A stretch of 64,000 nucleotides of DNA from Bacteroidota bacterium (GTDB lineage: Bacteria; Bacteroidota; Bacteroidia; JACPRZ01). The position numbers were made by a program, and so were the translations under genes. A model generated the notes under the pieces. The model was not told the origin of the DNA. It was given only the letters and a program-made list of their open reading frames with translations, and made no database searches. Of this stretch, positions 1-9,786 are shown in pieces (positions within the stretch are counted from its first letter, which is position 1; every line of letters begins with the position of its first letter). The DNA lies in the NCBI GenBank assembly GCA_016193485.1, contig JACPRZ010000024.1, forward strand, positions 1 to 64,000. The letters run 5' to 3'.

Positions 1-2780
1 ATGGCACAGCAACAGTAACAGCGGCAGGCGGCACACCGGCTTATACCTATCTGTGGAACAACGGACAGACAACTTCTACTGCAACCGGGTTGATTGCCGG
101 AAATAACACAGTAACAATTACCGATGCCAAAGGATGCACAACTACTTCAATCGTTTCTATTACACAACCTGCTGCTGCTCTTTCATACAGTACTTCTCAA
201 ATCAATGTTTTCTGTTTTGGCGGAAGTAATGGCACAGCAACAGTAACAGCAGCGGGAGGCACACCGGCTTATACTTACATCTGGAGCGATGGGCAAACTA
301 CTTCCTCGGCTACGGGATTGCTCGCAGGAAATTATTTTGTAACAATTACCGATGCCAAAGGATGCACGACATCAGCAGGGTTTGCCATTACTGAACCTGT
401 GATTCTCTCATCCGCATCTTCACAAACAAATGTGTCGTGTTTTGGCGGAAACGATGGAACAGCGGCAGTGACAGCGGCAGGAGGCACCCCCCCCTATTCC
501 TATTTGTGGAACAATGGGGAAACGGATTCATCAGCAGGGGCAGTAGGCAGCGGCAGTTACACAGTAACAGTTACCGATGCCAATGGCTGTACTTCCACCG
601 CAAGCGCTTCAATTTCCCAACCCACTCTTCTTTCTTCCTTAATAACTGCTGCTGATGTTTCCTGCCTTGGAGGGAATAATGGTTCTGCTTCGGTAACTGT
701 ATCAGGAGGTACGCCTGCATATACTTACCTGTGGAGCAGCGGACAAACCACTTCCGCCATTTCAGGATTGACGGCAGGAATTTACACTGCAACTGTTACT
801 GACGCCAACGGATGTTCACTAACGCAAACCGACTCCCTTTCGCAGCCATCTTCCGCTTTGGCTTCTTCCGTCAATCAAACAAATGTTTCCTGTTTCGGAG
901 GAAGCGATGGAACAGCAGCAGTGACAGCGGCAGGAGGCACTCCATCCTATACTTACCTGTGGGGCGATGGACAAACAACATCAACTATTTCCGGATTAAC
1001 GGAAGGGAATTACATTGCCGTTGTTACTGATGCGAACGGTTGCACGATTACAAATACTTTTTCCATCACCCAGCCGGCCGCCCCGCTTTCTTCTTCCGCT
1101 TCGCAGAATAATGTTTCCTGTTACGGAGGAAGCGATGGAACAGCGGCAGTGGCAGTGACAGGAGGCAGTCCCCCTTATTTTTATCTGTGGAGCAATGGGG
1201 ATACAGATTCAGTAGCAGTGGCAGTAGCAGTTGGCAGTTACACCGTTACAATTACCGATGCAAACGGCTGCACAATTACCGACACTTTTTCCATCACCCA
1301 GCCGGCTACCCCGCTTTTTTCCTCTGCATTACAAAATAATGTTTCCTGTTTTGGAGGAAGCAACGGGTCTGCAACCGTTTTTGCAGCAGGCGGAACCCCT
1401 TCTTATACTTTTGCATGGAGCAATGGGGAAAATCAGTCGGCAATTGACAGTTTGCAGTCGGCAGTATATACAGTAACCATTACTGATGCGAACGGATGCA
1501 CGATTACAAATACTTATTCCATCACCCAGCCGGCTGCTCCGCTTTCTTCTTCCGCTTCGCAGAATAATGTTTCCTGTTTCGGAGGAAGCGATGGAAGCGC
1601 GACAGTGGCAGCGGCAGGAGGAACCCCCCCCTATTCTTATCTGTGGAGCAATGGAGAAACGGATTCAACAGCAGGGGCAGTAGGCAGCGGCAGTTACACA
1701 GTAACTGTTACCGATGCGAACGGCTGTACCATCACCGGCACTTTTTCCATCACCGAGCCGGCTGCCCAGCTTTCTTCTTCCGCTTCGCAGAATAATGTTT
1801 CCTGTTTCGGAGGAAGCGATGGAAGTGCGACAGTGGCAGCGGCAGGAGGCACCCCCCCCTATTCCTATTTGTGGAACAATGGAGATACCGATTCAGCAGC
1901 AGTGGCAGTAGGCAATGGCAGTTACATCGTTACAATTACCGATGCTAACGGCTGCACGATTACCGACACTTTTTCCATTACGCAGCCGGCTGCCCCGCTT
2001 TTTTCTTCTGCAATACAAAATAATGTTTCCTGTTTTGGCGGAAGCAACGGTTCTGCAACCGTTTTTGCAGCGGGTGGAACGCCTCCTTATGCCTACGCAT
2101 GGAGCAACGGGGAAAACCAGTCGGCAATTGACAGTTTGTCCGCCTCAGGCGGAGGAATATATACAGTAACTGTTACTGATGCGAACGGCTGTACCGATGT
2201 TACAACAATTGTTATTACGCAGCCCGCTGTTCTAACATCCGCCACTACGCAAACGAATGCTTGCAGCGGTTCGAGCAGCGGCTTGGCGAATATTTTTGCC
2301 TCCGGAGGAACTCCTGCTTATTCTTATTCATGGAGTAACGGGCAAAGCGCTTCATCAGCGACAGGATTATCAGCAGGAAATTATTCCGTTACCATCACCG
2401 ATGCAAATGGCTGCACCCTGACGACAACTATTACTATTTTATTTTTTCCTGCTCTCTTCTCCACTACCTTTCAAACAAATGTTTCCTGTTACGGAGGAAG
2501 CGATGGCTCGGCAACGGATTCTGCTTTTGGCGGTACCCCTCCTTTTTCTTACCTGTGGAGTAATGGAGCCAGCCAGTCGGCAATTGGCAATTTGCAGTCG
2601 GCAATATATACAGTTACAGTAACCGATTCCAACGGCTGCACAGTTGCAGACACTGTTACGATTACCGAACCCATGATACTTGTAGCATCCGCCAGCGCAA
2701 CCGCAGCCGGGTGTTCTGCCTGCACAGGAACATCAACGGCAAATGCATCTGGCGGAACTCCTCCATATTATTATTTATAG
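1..2780 (+). CDS. SprB-repeat adhesin, N-terminal-side fragment (5' truncated by window, ends at in-frame TAG)
   Basis: The reading frame is open from base 3 to a TAG at 2778-2780. The protein is a run of about 13 SprB-type repeats of roughly 75 residues, each with a start like CFGGSDGTA, a middle like GGTPPYSYLW and an end like YTVTVTDANGCT. Such repeats form the stalk of secreted surface adhesins (SprB of gliding Flavobacteria). No signal peptide is visible because the 5' end lies outside the window. The terminating TAG replaces the Trp codon of the repeated YLWSNG motif, and the same frame carries on to 5516, so this is the first part of one interrupted gene. Neighbouring repeats are close to identical at DNA level (for example around 1555-1800 and 1790-2030), which favours recombination or misassembly. 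Function as an adhesin is inferred from the family. Confidence 0.85.
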   Translation, partial: GTATVTAAGGTPAYTYLWNNGQTTSTATGLIAGNNTVTITDAKGCTTTSIVSITQPAAALSYSTSQINVFCFGGSNGTATVTAAGGTPAYTYIWSDGQTTSSATGLLAGNYFVTITDAKGCTTSAGFAITEPVILSSASSQTNVSCFGGNDGTAAVTAAGGTPPYSYLWNNGETDSSAGAVGSGSYTVTVTDANGCTSTASASISQPTLLSSLITAADVSCLGGNNGSASVTVSGGTPAYTYLWSSGQTTSAISGLTAGIYTATVTDANGCSLTQTDSLSQPSSALASSVNQTNVSCFGGSDGTAAVTAAGGTPSYTYLWGDGQTTSTISGLTEGNYIAVVTDANGCTITNTFSITQPAAPLSSSASQNNVSCYGGSDGTAAVAVTGGSPPYFYLWSNGDTDSVAVAVAVGSYTVTITDANGCTITDTFSITQPATPLFSSALQNNVSCFGGSNGSATVFAAGGTPSYTFAWSNGENQSAIDSLQSAVYTVTITDANGCTITNTYSITQPAAPLSSSASQNNVSCFGGSDGSATVAAAGGTPPYSYLWSNGETDSTAGAVGSGSYTVTVTDANGCTITGTFSITEPAAQLSSSASQNNVSCFGGSDGSATVAAAGGTPPYSYLWNNGDTDSAAVAVGNGSYIVTITDANGCTITDTFSITQPAAPLFSSAIQNNVSCFGGSNGSATVFAAGGTPPYAYAWSNGENQSAIDSLSASGGGIYTVTVTDANGCTDVTTIVITQPAVLTSATTQTNACSGSSSGLANIFASGGTPAYSYSWSNGQSASSATGLSAGNYSVTITDANGCTLTTTITILFFPALFSTTFQTNVSCYGGSDGSATDSAFGGTPPFSYLWSNGASQSAIGNLQSAIYTVTVTDSNGCTVADTVTITEPMILVASASATAAGCSACTGTSTANASGGTPPYYYL
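2139..2153. repeat. TCCGCCTCAGGCGGA palindrome inside a SprB repeat
   Basis: A 15-base palindrome replaces the LQSA codons of sister repeats with LSASGGG, in frame, between AATTGACAGTTTG and ATATATACAGTAA. Confidence 0.6.
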
Positions 2781-5516
2781 AGTAACGGACAGACCACACA
2801 AACTGCAACAGGATTATGCGCGGGTAATTATTTTTACGTTGTCACCGATACGAATGGATGCACCGCATCTCAAACGGTTGCCATTACCGGGCAATTAACG
2901 CTCATGGTCAATTCTCAGACAAATGTTTCGTGTAATGGAGGAAGCGATGGTGCGGCAGCAGTAACAGCCACTGGAGGTATTTCGCCTTATAGTTATTTGT
3001 GGAGCAACGGAGATACAGATTCAGTAGCAGTGGCAGTAGCAGTTGGCAGTTATACGGTAACCGTTACCGATGCAAATGGATGCGACAATACGCAAACAGT
3101 TACCATTACGGAGCCGTCCATTCTTTCCTCCACTGCTGAACAAACCAATGTGTGCAGCGGTGACAGTACCGGCACGGCAGAAGTTTTTGTTTCCGGGGGG
3201 ACTCCTGCATACGCTTACCTCTGGAGCACCGGGCAAACTACTATTTCCATAACAGGATTATCAGCGGGAAGTTATTCCGTTACAACCACCGATGCCAATG
3301 GATGCAGCGATACTGCAACCGTTATAACCATCATTCCATTTCCCGCGGTGTTATCCGCCACTTCTCAGAAAAATGTTTCCTGTTTCGGAGGAAGTGATGG
3401 TTCGGCAGCGGATTCCGCCTTTGGCGGCACGCCTCCCTTTGCTTATCTGTGGAGCAGCGGACAAGATACATCCGTTATAACAGGGTTGCCAGCTGGAAAT
3501 TACATAGTAACCATCACCGATACTAACGGCTGTACCAAAACCGATACTATTGCCATCACGCAACCTTCTCTTATCAATCCTAATCCTTCGCAAACAAATG
3601 TTTCCTGTTTTGGCGATTCTTCCGCCTCCGCCTTCGCCTCTGCCTCAGGTGGCACCCCCCCCTATTCCTATTTGTGGAGCAACGGAGATACAGATTCAGT
3701 AGCAGCGGCAGTAGCAGTTGGCAGTTATACGGTAACCGTTACCGATACTAACGGTTGTACAATTGTAGATTCGGTACTCATAACCCAACCTGCCAAACTT
3801 AATGCATCGTTCTTTGTATCATACGTAAGTTGTTTCGGTGACAGTGATGGCGTAGCCGGGGTTACACCCTCAGGTGGAACTCCTCCCTATTCTTATCTGT
3901 GGAGTAACAGCGCAACAACATCTTCTGTCTCCGGTCTCGTAGCTTCCGGGTACTTTTTTACGGTGACCGATACAAACGGTTGCACAACAATTGATACACT
4001 ATTCATTAATACGCCTCCGATTCTCAGCGCGGTCATAAATTCCGTTCCCGACACTTGCCTGCAGGCGAACGGAACAGCAAGCGCGAATGCTTCAGGCGGA
4101 ACAGGAAATTATACCTATATATGGACTCCTTCAGGGCAAACCGCTTCCACCGCTACCGGATTGTTAACGGGTAATTATTCCTTTACCATCACGGATGCGA
4201 ACGGCTGCACTTTTTCAGACAGCGTAACAGTTAATTACACGGGTAGCGCCAGTGCAGATGCAGGAGCAGATACGAACATCTGCCTGGGTGGTTCAGTTCC
4301 TTTGAATGCAAACGGAGGAATTATTTACACGTGGTCTCCTGTTAATGGCTTGAGTGATCCGAACATTGATAATCCGATTGCAAATCCAACGATGACTACC
4401 ACTTTTACGGTTACCGTTACCGCTGCAAACGGATGCTCCGCATGGGATAGTGTTGTTGTAACCGTGAACCCGCTGCCTGCAGCAAATGCCGGACAGGATG
4501 TTGCCATTTGTTTTTCCGATAGCGCTACGCTTAACGCAAGCGGTGGCAACCTCTACTCGTGGTCACCGGCAACCGGACTGAATGATACAACCGTTTCTGA
4601 CCCGGGTGCATCTCCTTCAGCCACTACAAACTACACGCTCAAGGTTACGGACGCCAACGGATGCACCGGCACGGATGATATTACGGTCACCGTATATCCA
4701 CTCGCAGTTGTTTCTATGAATTTCTCCGCTGTAAACGGTTGCGTGATTCCTTTCACAGTATCTTTCACAGCGTCCAGCGACATTGGCATTTCTTACCATT
4801 GGAATTTTGGCGACAGCGCCAGCGGTCCGGAAGATACGGCATCAGGCGATAGTGCCGCTCACATATACACGGCTAATGGAACTTACCCGGCATCCGTTAT
4901 GGTCATCACGGCAGAGGGCTGCTCAACTGTTGTATTTGTAAACCCTCCCGTTACAATATACCCGCAGCCGGAGGCATATTTTACAACAAGCCCTTCGGTT
5001 AATCCGATGACAATTTTTCATAACACCATCAACTTCAATAACGAATCATCCGGAGCCGTCACTTATTCCTGGGATTTCGGAGAGGGGGGGGCTTCCGGTG
5101 ATGTGAATCCACAATATACTTATGAGAACATCGGAGATTATCTGATTACGCTCATCGCCACCACCCAATACGGCTGTATGGATACCTTCCGGCATCAGAC
5201 AACTGCGGAAGGCGCCATCATCTTTCCCAATGCATTTACCCCGGATCCCACCGGTTCCAATGGAGGAATTTATAAACCGTTTAATCTTGATAACCAAGTA
5301 TTTTTCCCCTATGCCGCGTATGTGGAGGATTTTCACATGGAGATTTTTAACCGCTGGGGGCAACTCATCTTTAAGACCTCCGATCTTAAAACCGGATGGG
5401 ACGGATACTATCATGGAAAACTCTGCCAGCAGGATGTTTATGTGTGGAAGGCATGGGTGAAGTTCGTTGGCGGAAACACCTTTATCAAAGCGGGCGATGT
5501 TACATTGCTTCGTTAA
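2781..5516 (+). CDS. SprB/PKD adhesin, C-terminal part with T9SS type B sorting domain
   Basis: This continues the preceding frame directly after the TAG. The first possible methionine is at 2904, but codons from 2781 already encode the rest of a SprB repeat (SNGQTTQTATGL). About six more SprB repeats follow, then two Ig/PKD-like modules with DAGADTNICLG and NAGQDVAICFS starts, then two PKD domains (YHWNFGDS near 4796, YSWDFGEGG near 5065). The last ~90 residues (from about 5217) are a gliding-motility-associated/CHU_C type B domain: IIFPNAFTPD, then FNRWGQLIF, GWDGYYHG and a final beta strand. Type B domains direct export through T9SS, usually with a dedicated PorP/SprF partner, and one lies two genes downstream. 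Alone this part lacks a signal peptide, so it could be exported only if the TAG is read through or is a sequence error. Confidence 0.85.
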   Translation, partial: SNGQTTQTATGLCAGNYFYVVTDTNGCTASQTVAITGQLTLMVNSQTNVSCNGGSDGAAAVTATGGISPYSYLWSNGDTDSVAVAVAVGSYTVTVTDANGCDNTQTVTITEPSILSSTAEQTNVCSGDSTGTAEVFVSGGTPAYAYLWSTGQTTISITGLSAGSYSVTTTDANGCSDTATVITIIPFPAVLSATSQKNVSCFGGSDGSAADSAFGGTPPFAYLWSSGQDTSVITGLPAGNYIVTITDTNGCTKTDTIAITQPSLINPNPSQTNVSCFGDSSASAFASASGGTPPYSYLWSNGDTDSVAAAVAVGSYTVTVTDTNGCTIVDSVLITQPAKLNASFFVSYVSCFGDSDGVAGVTPSGGTPPYSYLWSNSATTSSVSGLVASGYFFTVTDTNGCTTIDTLFINTPPILSAVINSVPDTCLQANGTASANASGGTGNYTYIWTPSGQTASTATGLLTGNYSFTITDANGCTFSDSVTVNYTGSASADAGADTNICLGGSVPLNANGGIIYTWSPVNGLSDPNIDNPIANPTMTTTFTVTVTAANGCSAWDSVVVTVNPLPAANAGQDVAICFSDSATLNASGGNLYSWSPATGLNDTTVSDPGASPSATTNYTLKVTDANGCTGTDDITVTVYPLAVVSMNFSAVNGCVIPFTVSFTASSDIGISYHWNFGDSASGPEDTASGDSAAHIYTANGTYPASVMVITAEGCSTVVFVNPPVTIYPQPEAYFTTSPSVNPMTIFHNTINFNNESSGAVTYSWDFGEGGASGDVNPQYTYENIGDYLITLIATTQYGCMDTFRHQTTAEGAIIFPNAFTPDPTGSNGGIYKPFNLDNQVFFPYAAYVEDFHMEIFNRWGQLIFKTSDLKTGWDGYYHGKLCQQDVYVWKAWVKFVGGNTFIKAGDVTLLR

Positions 5517-5528
5517 AATAATATTCAG

Positions 5529-7100
5529 ATGGACATAGAGAAAAAATATATGATTCCTTGTTTTCTTGCCTTGTTGGCGGCAGGCACAATGACTTTTGCC
5601 CAGAGCATTAAAGGAAAAGCAGGAAAACATGTTCGTATTGCCGACATTGAAATGTACGATAATAATTTTCAGAAAGCGCTTGAATTGTACCAGCGGGCGT
5701 ACAGGATAGACACAAGCAATGCCCGCGCATCATTTAAGTTAGGAGCATGTATGTACCAAATCAGGAAATACAAAAGGGAATCGCTTTCTTATTTTGAAAA
5801 GGCGCACCGGGGTGGAGTTGAGGAAGCATGCTATTATCTTGCGAATCTTTATCATCTGTCAGGAAAATACGAAGATGCCTTACAGGCGTTTCAGGACTAT
5901 AAAAACAGTACCGGGAAAAAAGAATTCTCAAATAAAGAAATTGATTTTCTGATGAACAAGTGCAGAACAGCCATTGAATTAGTGCAGGTGCCTGTGAATG
6001 TAACACTTGAAAACATTGGCGGCACCATCAACACGGAATATTCCGATTATGTACCGGTTATTTCTGCCGATGAATCAAAACTTATTTTTACTTCACGCAG
6101 AACAGGCAGCACGGGAGGATTGTTTGACCCGTTGGGAGAATATTTTGAGGATGTTTATATTTCAACTAAGCAAGACGGGGACTGGATTTCTCCCAAAAGC
6201 ATCAGCAGCCATGTCAACACCTCTACTCACGATGCCTGCGTGGGTCTTTCTCCCGATGGAGAACTCCTCTTCCTCTACCGCACCAGTGAGGACTTGCTGT
6301 CGGGTGACTTGTATTATTCCGTTTTTAACGGATCAGATTGGATTGTTCCCGTAAAATTCCCCGAACCCATCAATACCAAAGAATACACGGAACCCAGCGC
6401 CTCGCTGACAGCAGAGGGACAGACGCTATATTTTTCAAGCGACCGCCCAGGCGGCTACGGCAAAAAAGATATTTACAAAGTGGTCAAACTTCCCGATGGA
6501 AAATGGAGCCGGGCATTGAATATGGGTCCTCTCATCAATACTCCCGAAGAAGAAGACGCTCCGTATATTCACCCTGATGGAAAAACACTTTACTTCAGTT
6601 CCAAAGGACATAAGAACATGGGCGGCTACGATATTTTCAAAACCACATTCAGCAGCGAAGGTATTTGGTCAGTGCCGGAAAATATCGGTTATCCGATCAA
6701 CACACCGGATGATGATATTTATTTCGTGCTTTCTACAAATGGCAAAACAGGTTATTATTCTTCATTGCGAACTGGCGGATACGGTGGTGCAGATATTTAT
6801 CTCATTCATTTTCCGGATGAGGATTTTGGATTAAGTGTTTTCAAGGGTATGGTGACTTCAGGCGATTCTGATTATAATCCTCTTCCTGCCACGATTACTC
6901 TTTTTGATGCAGTTACAAATAAAGTGGAAGGAATCTACAACACAAACAAACTGACCGGCAAGTTCATCATGATTGTTTCACAAAACAATAAGTACACCAT
7001 GAAAGTAGAATCGGAAGGATATGTTTCTTATACCGGCAAAATCAACCAGCCGGTTGATGAAGAAGTTCATGAGATAAAATTATCTGATGCTGAAAAATAA
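5529..7100 (+). CDS. TPR and PD40 beta-propeller exported protein
   Basis: The 523-residue product starts 12 bases after the adhesin stop. An N-terminal signal peptide is visible (MIPCFLALLAAGTMTFAQ; translation could start at 5529 or at the second ATG, 5550). Residues ~30-140 form TPR-like helices (KALELYQRAYRIDT...). Residues ~165-430 carry PD40/WD40-like propeller blades with repeated LYFSSDRPGGYGKKDIY-type motifs. Residues ~435-520 look like a carboxypeptidase-regulatory/CNA-B-like beta domain. Proteins of this kind in T9SS loci usually end in an OmpA peptidoglycan-binding domain (PorE-like); this one stops before it. The order adhesin, PD40 protein, PorP/SprF suggests an accessory component for secretion or anchoring of the adhesin, which is inference. 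It is probably co-transcribed with both neighbours. Confidence 0.85.
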   Translation: MDIEKKYMIPCFLALLAAGTMTFAQSIKGKAGKHVRIADIEMYDNNFQKALELYQRAYRIDTSNARASFKLGACMYQIRKYKRESLSYFEKAHRGGVEEACYYLANLYHLSGKYEDALQAFQDYKNSTGKKEFSNKEIDFLMNKCRTAIELVQVPVNVTLENIGGTINTEYSDYVPVISADESKLIFTSRRTGSTGGLFDPLGEYFEDVYISTKQDGDWISPKSISSHVNTSTHDACVGLSPDGELLFLYRTSEDLLSGDLYYSVFNGSDWIVPVKFPEPINTKEYTEPSASLTAEGQTLYFSSDRPGGYGKKDIYKVVKLPDGKWSRALNMGPLINTPEEEDAPYIHPDGKTLYFSSKGHKNMGGYDIFKTTFSSEGIWSVPENIGYPINTPDDDIYFVLSTNGKTGYYSSLRTGGYGGADIYLIHFPDEDFGLSVFKGMVTSGDSDYNPLPATITLFDAVTNKVEGIYNTNKLTGKFIMIVSQNNKYTMKVESEGYVSYTGKINQPVDEEVHEIKLSDAEK

Positions 7101-7108
7101 ATTTTCAG

Positions 7109-8128
7109 ATGAGAAAAATTATTAATACCCTTTTTCTTTTTTTTGCAACCTGTCTTCCGATAGTTATCGGGACCTACTGCTTCGCCCAAACATACCAAAT
7201 CACACAGTATTATGCAGCGCCTACATTTATCAATCCCGCTTTTGCGGGTTCCGGTGTTTGTGCGCGGCTCACTACAAACTACCGCGTCCAGTGGCCCTCT
7301 ATTCCCGGTGCGTTCAGCACTTACCTCTTTTCATTTGATCACAGCATCGTAAAAAAGAACAGCGGTATCGGATTCCTTTTTGTGAATGACAGGGCGGGAG
7401 CCGGTAATCTGCGCACCACCGGTTTTAATGCGCAATATTCCTATCAACTTAAGTTATCCCGCAAATGGGCGTTCAATGCCGGTTTTGAGGCAGGATTTAC
7501 ACAGCGCAATTACGATTTCAATAAATACATTTTTGGCGACCAGATCGCTTTCGGCACCTCCACTTCCGTTACACAGCCAGCCCATGACAAGGTACAATAT
7601 CCTGATTTGTCTGCGGGCATGTTGCTCTATTCAGAAAAAATATGGATTGGTTTTTCGGGCAGGCATCTCAACATGCCCAACCAGGGTCTCACCAGCAATG
7701 AAAGCCGGCTGCCCATACTCTATTCCGTGCATGGAGGATGGGTATTCCGGGTCAGCCATAAAGAAGAAGTAGGAAGGGCTTTCACCAAACAAACTATCAC
7801 TCCTGCATTTAACTACCGCTTTGAGAAAAAATTTGTCCAACTTGACATCGGATGCTATTACAATTATCATCTGTTCGTAATTGGTGTTTGGTACCGAGGT
7901 CTACCGGTTGTAAAAACATACAAGCAGCCCGCTTATAAAAATAATGATGCGCTGGCAATTCTTGCAGGCATTGTTTTTAACCAGGTCAAATTTGCATATA
8001 GTTATGATTTAACCGTTTCCCGGCTTGCCGGCTCCACAGCGGGCGCGCACGAAATATCTATCTCCTACCAGTTTTGCGATCCCACGAATAAAAGATGGAA
8101 AGCGGTGGTCCCCTGCGCGAAGTTCTGA
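7109..8128 (+). CDS. PorP/SprF family T9SS outer-membrane protein
   Basis: The 339-residue protein begins 8 bases after the PD40 gene. It has a signal peptide (IVIGTYCFAQ) followed by the family signature: QYYAAPTFINPAFAGSG, then a predicted beta-barrel with alternating aromatic and polar strands and a late conserved AHEISISYQF strand. PorP/SprF proteins are outer-membrane barrels of the type IX system; in Flavobacterium johnsoniae SprF is needed for export of the type B substrate SprB. Its position as third gene of the adhesin cassette fits a role as dedicated partner of the adhesin at 1-5516. If the adhesin is truly inactivated, this gene may have lost its client. Confidence 0.92.
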   Translation: MRKIINTLFLFFATCLPIVIGTYCFAQTYQITQYYAAPTFINPAFAGSGVCARLTTNYRVQWPSIPGAFSTYLFSFDHSIVKKNSGIGFLFVNDRAGAGNLRTTGFNAQYSYQLKLSRKWAFNAGFEAGFTQRNYDFNKYIFGDQIAFGTSTSVTQPAHDKVQYPDLSAGMLLYSEKIWIGFSGRHLNMPNQGLTSNESRLPILYSVHGGWVFRVSHKEEVGRAFTKQTITPAFNYRFEKKFVQLDIGCYYNYHLFVIGVWYRGLPVVKTYKQPAYKNNDALAILAGIVFNQVKFAYSYDLTVSRLAGSTAGAHEISISYQFCDPTNKRWKAVVPCAKF

Positions 8129-8302
8129 AATGCAAATTATTTATGCATTGCGCTGTTTTTACCGCGTACTTCATAACACATTCCTTTGTATGAATCCGCA
8201 CTTCCGGACAAATTACCATCAATCAACCGACAGCAAAAAGTAACATTCAGCAAAAATGATTCATCCGCTTTTTACCGTATCCCTGGATAACCGTATTTTA
8301 TG

Positions 8303-8310
8303 TAAGTTTG
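8303..8310 (+). promoter_or_regulatory. Bacteroidota -7 promoter element
   Basis: TAAGTTTG matches the Bacteroidota sigma-ABfr -7 consensus TAnnTTTG and lies 21 bases before the ATG at 8332. A clear -33 TTTG box was not found at normal spacing. The element overlaps the alternative TTG start at 8308, arguing for the ATG. Confidence 0.5.
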
Positions 8311-8331
8311 GCTTTTAATTGCCAAATTTTT

Positions 8332-9699
8332 ATGCAAACCATAATTTCCTACATTGCGTCAAACAAAGACCGTTTTTTAAACGAACTCTTTGACCTGCTT
8401 CGCATTCCATCCGTCAGCGCAGACCCGAAATATAAAGATGAGGTAAAGCGTGCAGCGGAAAAAGTTAAATCGCAACTGGAAGATGCAGGCGCAGTAAACG
8501 GACGCCTGTTTACAACCCAAGGGCATCCGGTTGTTTATGCCGAGAAAATCATTGACCCTGCAAAACCTACAGTTTTAGTTTATGGTCATTATGATGTTCA
8601 GCCGGCAGATCCGGTTTCGCTATGGAAAACCCCGCCATTTGAACCGACTGTTGTTGGCGAAAAAATATTTGCCAGGGGTTCCTGTGACGATAAAGGACAG
8701 GTTTTCATGCATGTAAAGGCGCTTGAATATATGGTCAGAACTAATACCCTTCCGTGCAACATTAAATTTATGATTGAAGGCGAAGAAGAAGTCGGCTCGG
8801 CTCACCTTGGGGATTTCATCCGTGAAAATAAGGAGACCCTTAAAGCGGATGTGGTTTTATTAAGTGATACAAGCATCATTGCCAACGATATTCCTTCTCT
8901 GACCGTAGGATTGCGCGGGTTGAGTTACATGGAAGTTGAAGTTACCGGACCCGACCGCGATCTTCATTCAGGTGTTTACGGAGGTGCAGTAGGAAATCCG
9001 GTAAATATTCTTTGTGAGATGATCGCTTCACTCAAAGATAAAAACGGCAGAATAACTATACCGGGTTTTTATAAGGATGTACTCAAAGCAGGCAAGGAAG
9101 AGAGGAAAATGCTCAATAAGGCGCCTTTCAGCATAAGCAACTACAAAAAAGATCTCGGCATTGCCGATGTAACCGGTGAAAAAGGATATACCACTATTGA
9201 ACGTACCGCCATTCGTCCGTCTCTTGATGTCAATGGGATATGGGGGGGGTATCAGGGGGAAGGCGCCAAAACCGTGCTCCCGTCAAAGGCCTATGCAAAA
9301 ATTTCGATGCGCCTTGTTCCAAACCAGAAATCGGATAAGATCACGCTTTTGTTTACCCGCCACTTCAAAAAAATCGCCCCTAAATACGTAAAGGTGAAGG
9401 TAACCCCTTTGCATGGCGGTGAAGCGGCCGTGACGCCAACCGATTCAGCCGCCTACCGCGCTGCCGAAAAAGCCATGGAAGTTTCTTTCGGAAAAAAACC
9501 GATACCGGTCCGTGGCGGGGGCAGCATACCTATTGTCGCCCTCTTTGAAAAGGAACTCGGACTCAAATCGGTGATGATGGGCTTCGGGCTTGATTCCGAT
9601 AATATCCATTCACCCAATGAGTGTTACGGGCTATTCAACCTCTTTAAAGGAATTGAAACAATACCTTTGTTTTATAAATTTTTTTCAGAAGGGCAATAG
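8332..9699 (+). CDS. M20 family dipeptidase/metallopeptidase
   Basis: This is a 455-residue cytosolic zinc peptidase of the M20 family (dipeptidase-like, LRIPSVSADP start). The metal-binding motif VYGHYDVQPAD is near residue 85, the catalytic GEEEVGSAH near 150, and the lid/dimerisation domain follows (DRDLHSGVYGGAVGNP). A late zinc-ligand region reads GFGLDSDNIHSPNE. It hydrolyses short peptides. The frame opens at a TTG (8308), but I chose ATG 8332 because a TAnnTTTG promoter element overlaps the upstream start and homology begins after it. No signal peptide is seen. It is monocistronic by spacing, with 203 bases upstream and 87 downstream. The tract tgg-ggg-ggg near 9241 is one of many G8 runs in this window. 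Confidence 0.92.
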   Translation: MQTIISYIASNKDRFLNELFDLLRIPSVSADPKYKDEVKRAAEKVKSQLEDAGAVNGRLFTTQGHPVVYAEKIIDPAKPTVLVYGHYDVQPADPVSLWKTPPFEPTVVGEKIFARGSCDDKGQVFMHVKALEYMVRTNTLPCNIKFMIEGEEEVGSAHLGDFIRENKETLKADVVLLSDTSIIANDIPSLTVGLRGLSYMEVEVTGPDRDLHSGVYGGAVGNPVNILCEMIASLKDKNGRITIPGFYKDVLKAGKEERKMLNKAPFSISNYKKDLGIADVTGEKGYTTIERTAIRPSLDVNGIWGGYQGEGAKTVLPSKAYAKISMRLVPNQKSDKITLLFTRHFKKIAPKYVKVKVTPLHGGEAAVTPTDSAAYRAAEKAMEVSFGKKPIPVRGGGSIPIVALFEKELGLKSVMMGFGLDSDNIHSPNECYGLFNLFKGIETIPLFYKFFSEGQ

Positions 9700-9774
9700 A
9701 TAGCGGATTTGATATAAACAAAGGGAGTGTTTAAAACTTTCGACTATAAAAGCAAAACTTTTGGGAAATTAAAT

Positions 9775-9782
9775 TAAATTTG
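9775..9782 (+). promoter_or_regulatory. Possible -7 promoter element
   Basis: TAAATTTG matches TAnnTTTG but lies only 4 bases before the methyltransferase ATG, which would give a nearly leaderless or internal start. A TTTTG at 9759-9763 is too close (11 bases) for a standard -33 box. Weak call. Confidence 0.25.
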
Positions 9783-9786
9783 CAGT

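Noticed and set aside
2778-2780. Genetic code change (TAG read as an amino acid)
   Set aside because: Other genes here end cleanly at TAG (9699, 27065, 57241) and no other in-frame TAG was seen inside genes.
5046-5630. 194-codon open frame on the minus strand across the adhesin end
   Set aside because: It lies antisense to a clear type B sorting domain and the next gene's start; its translation shows no recognisable features.
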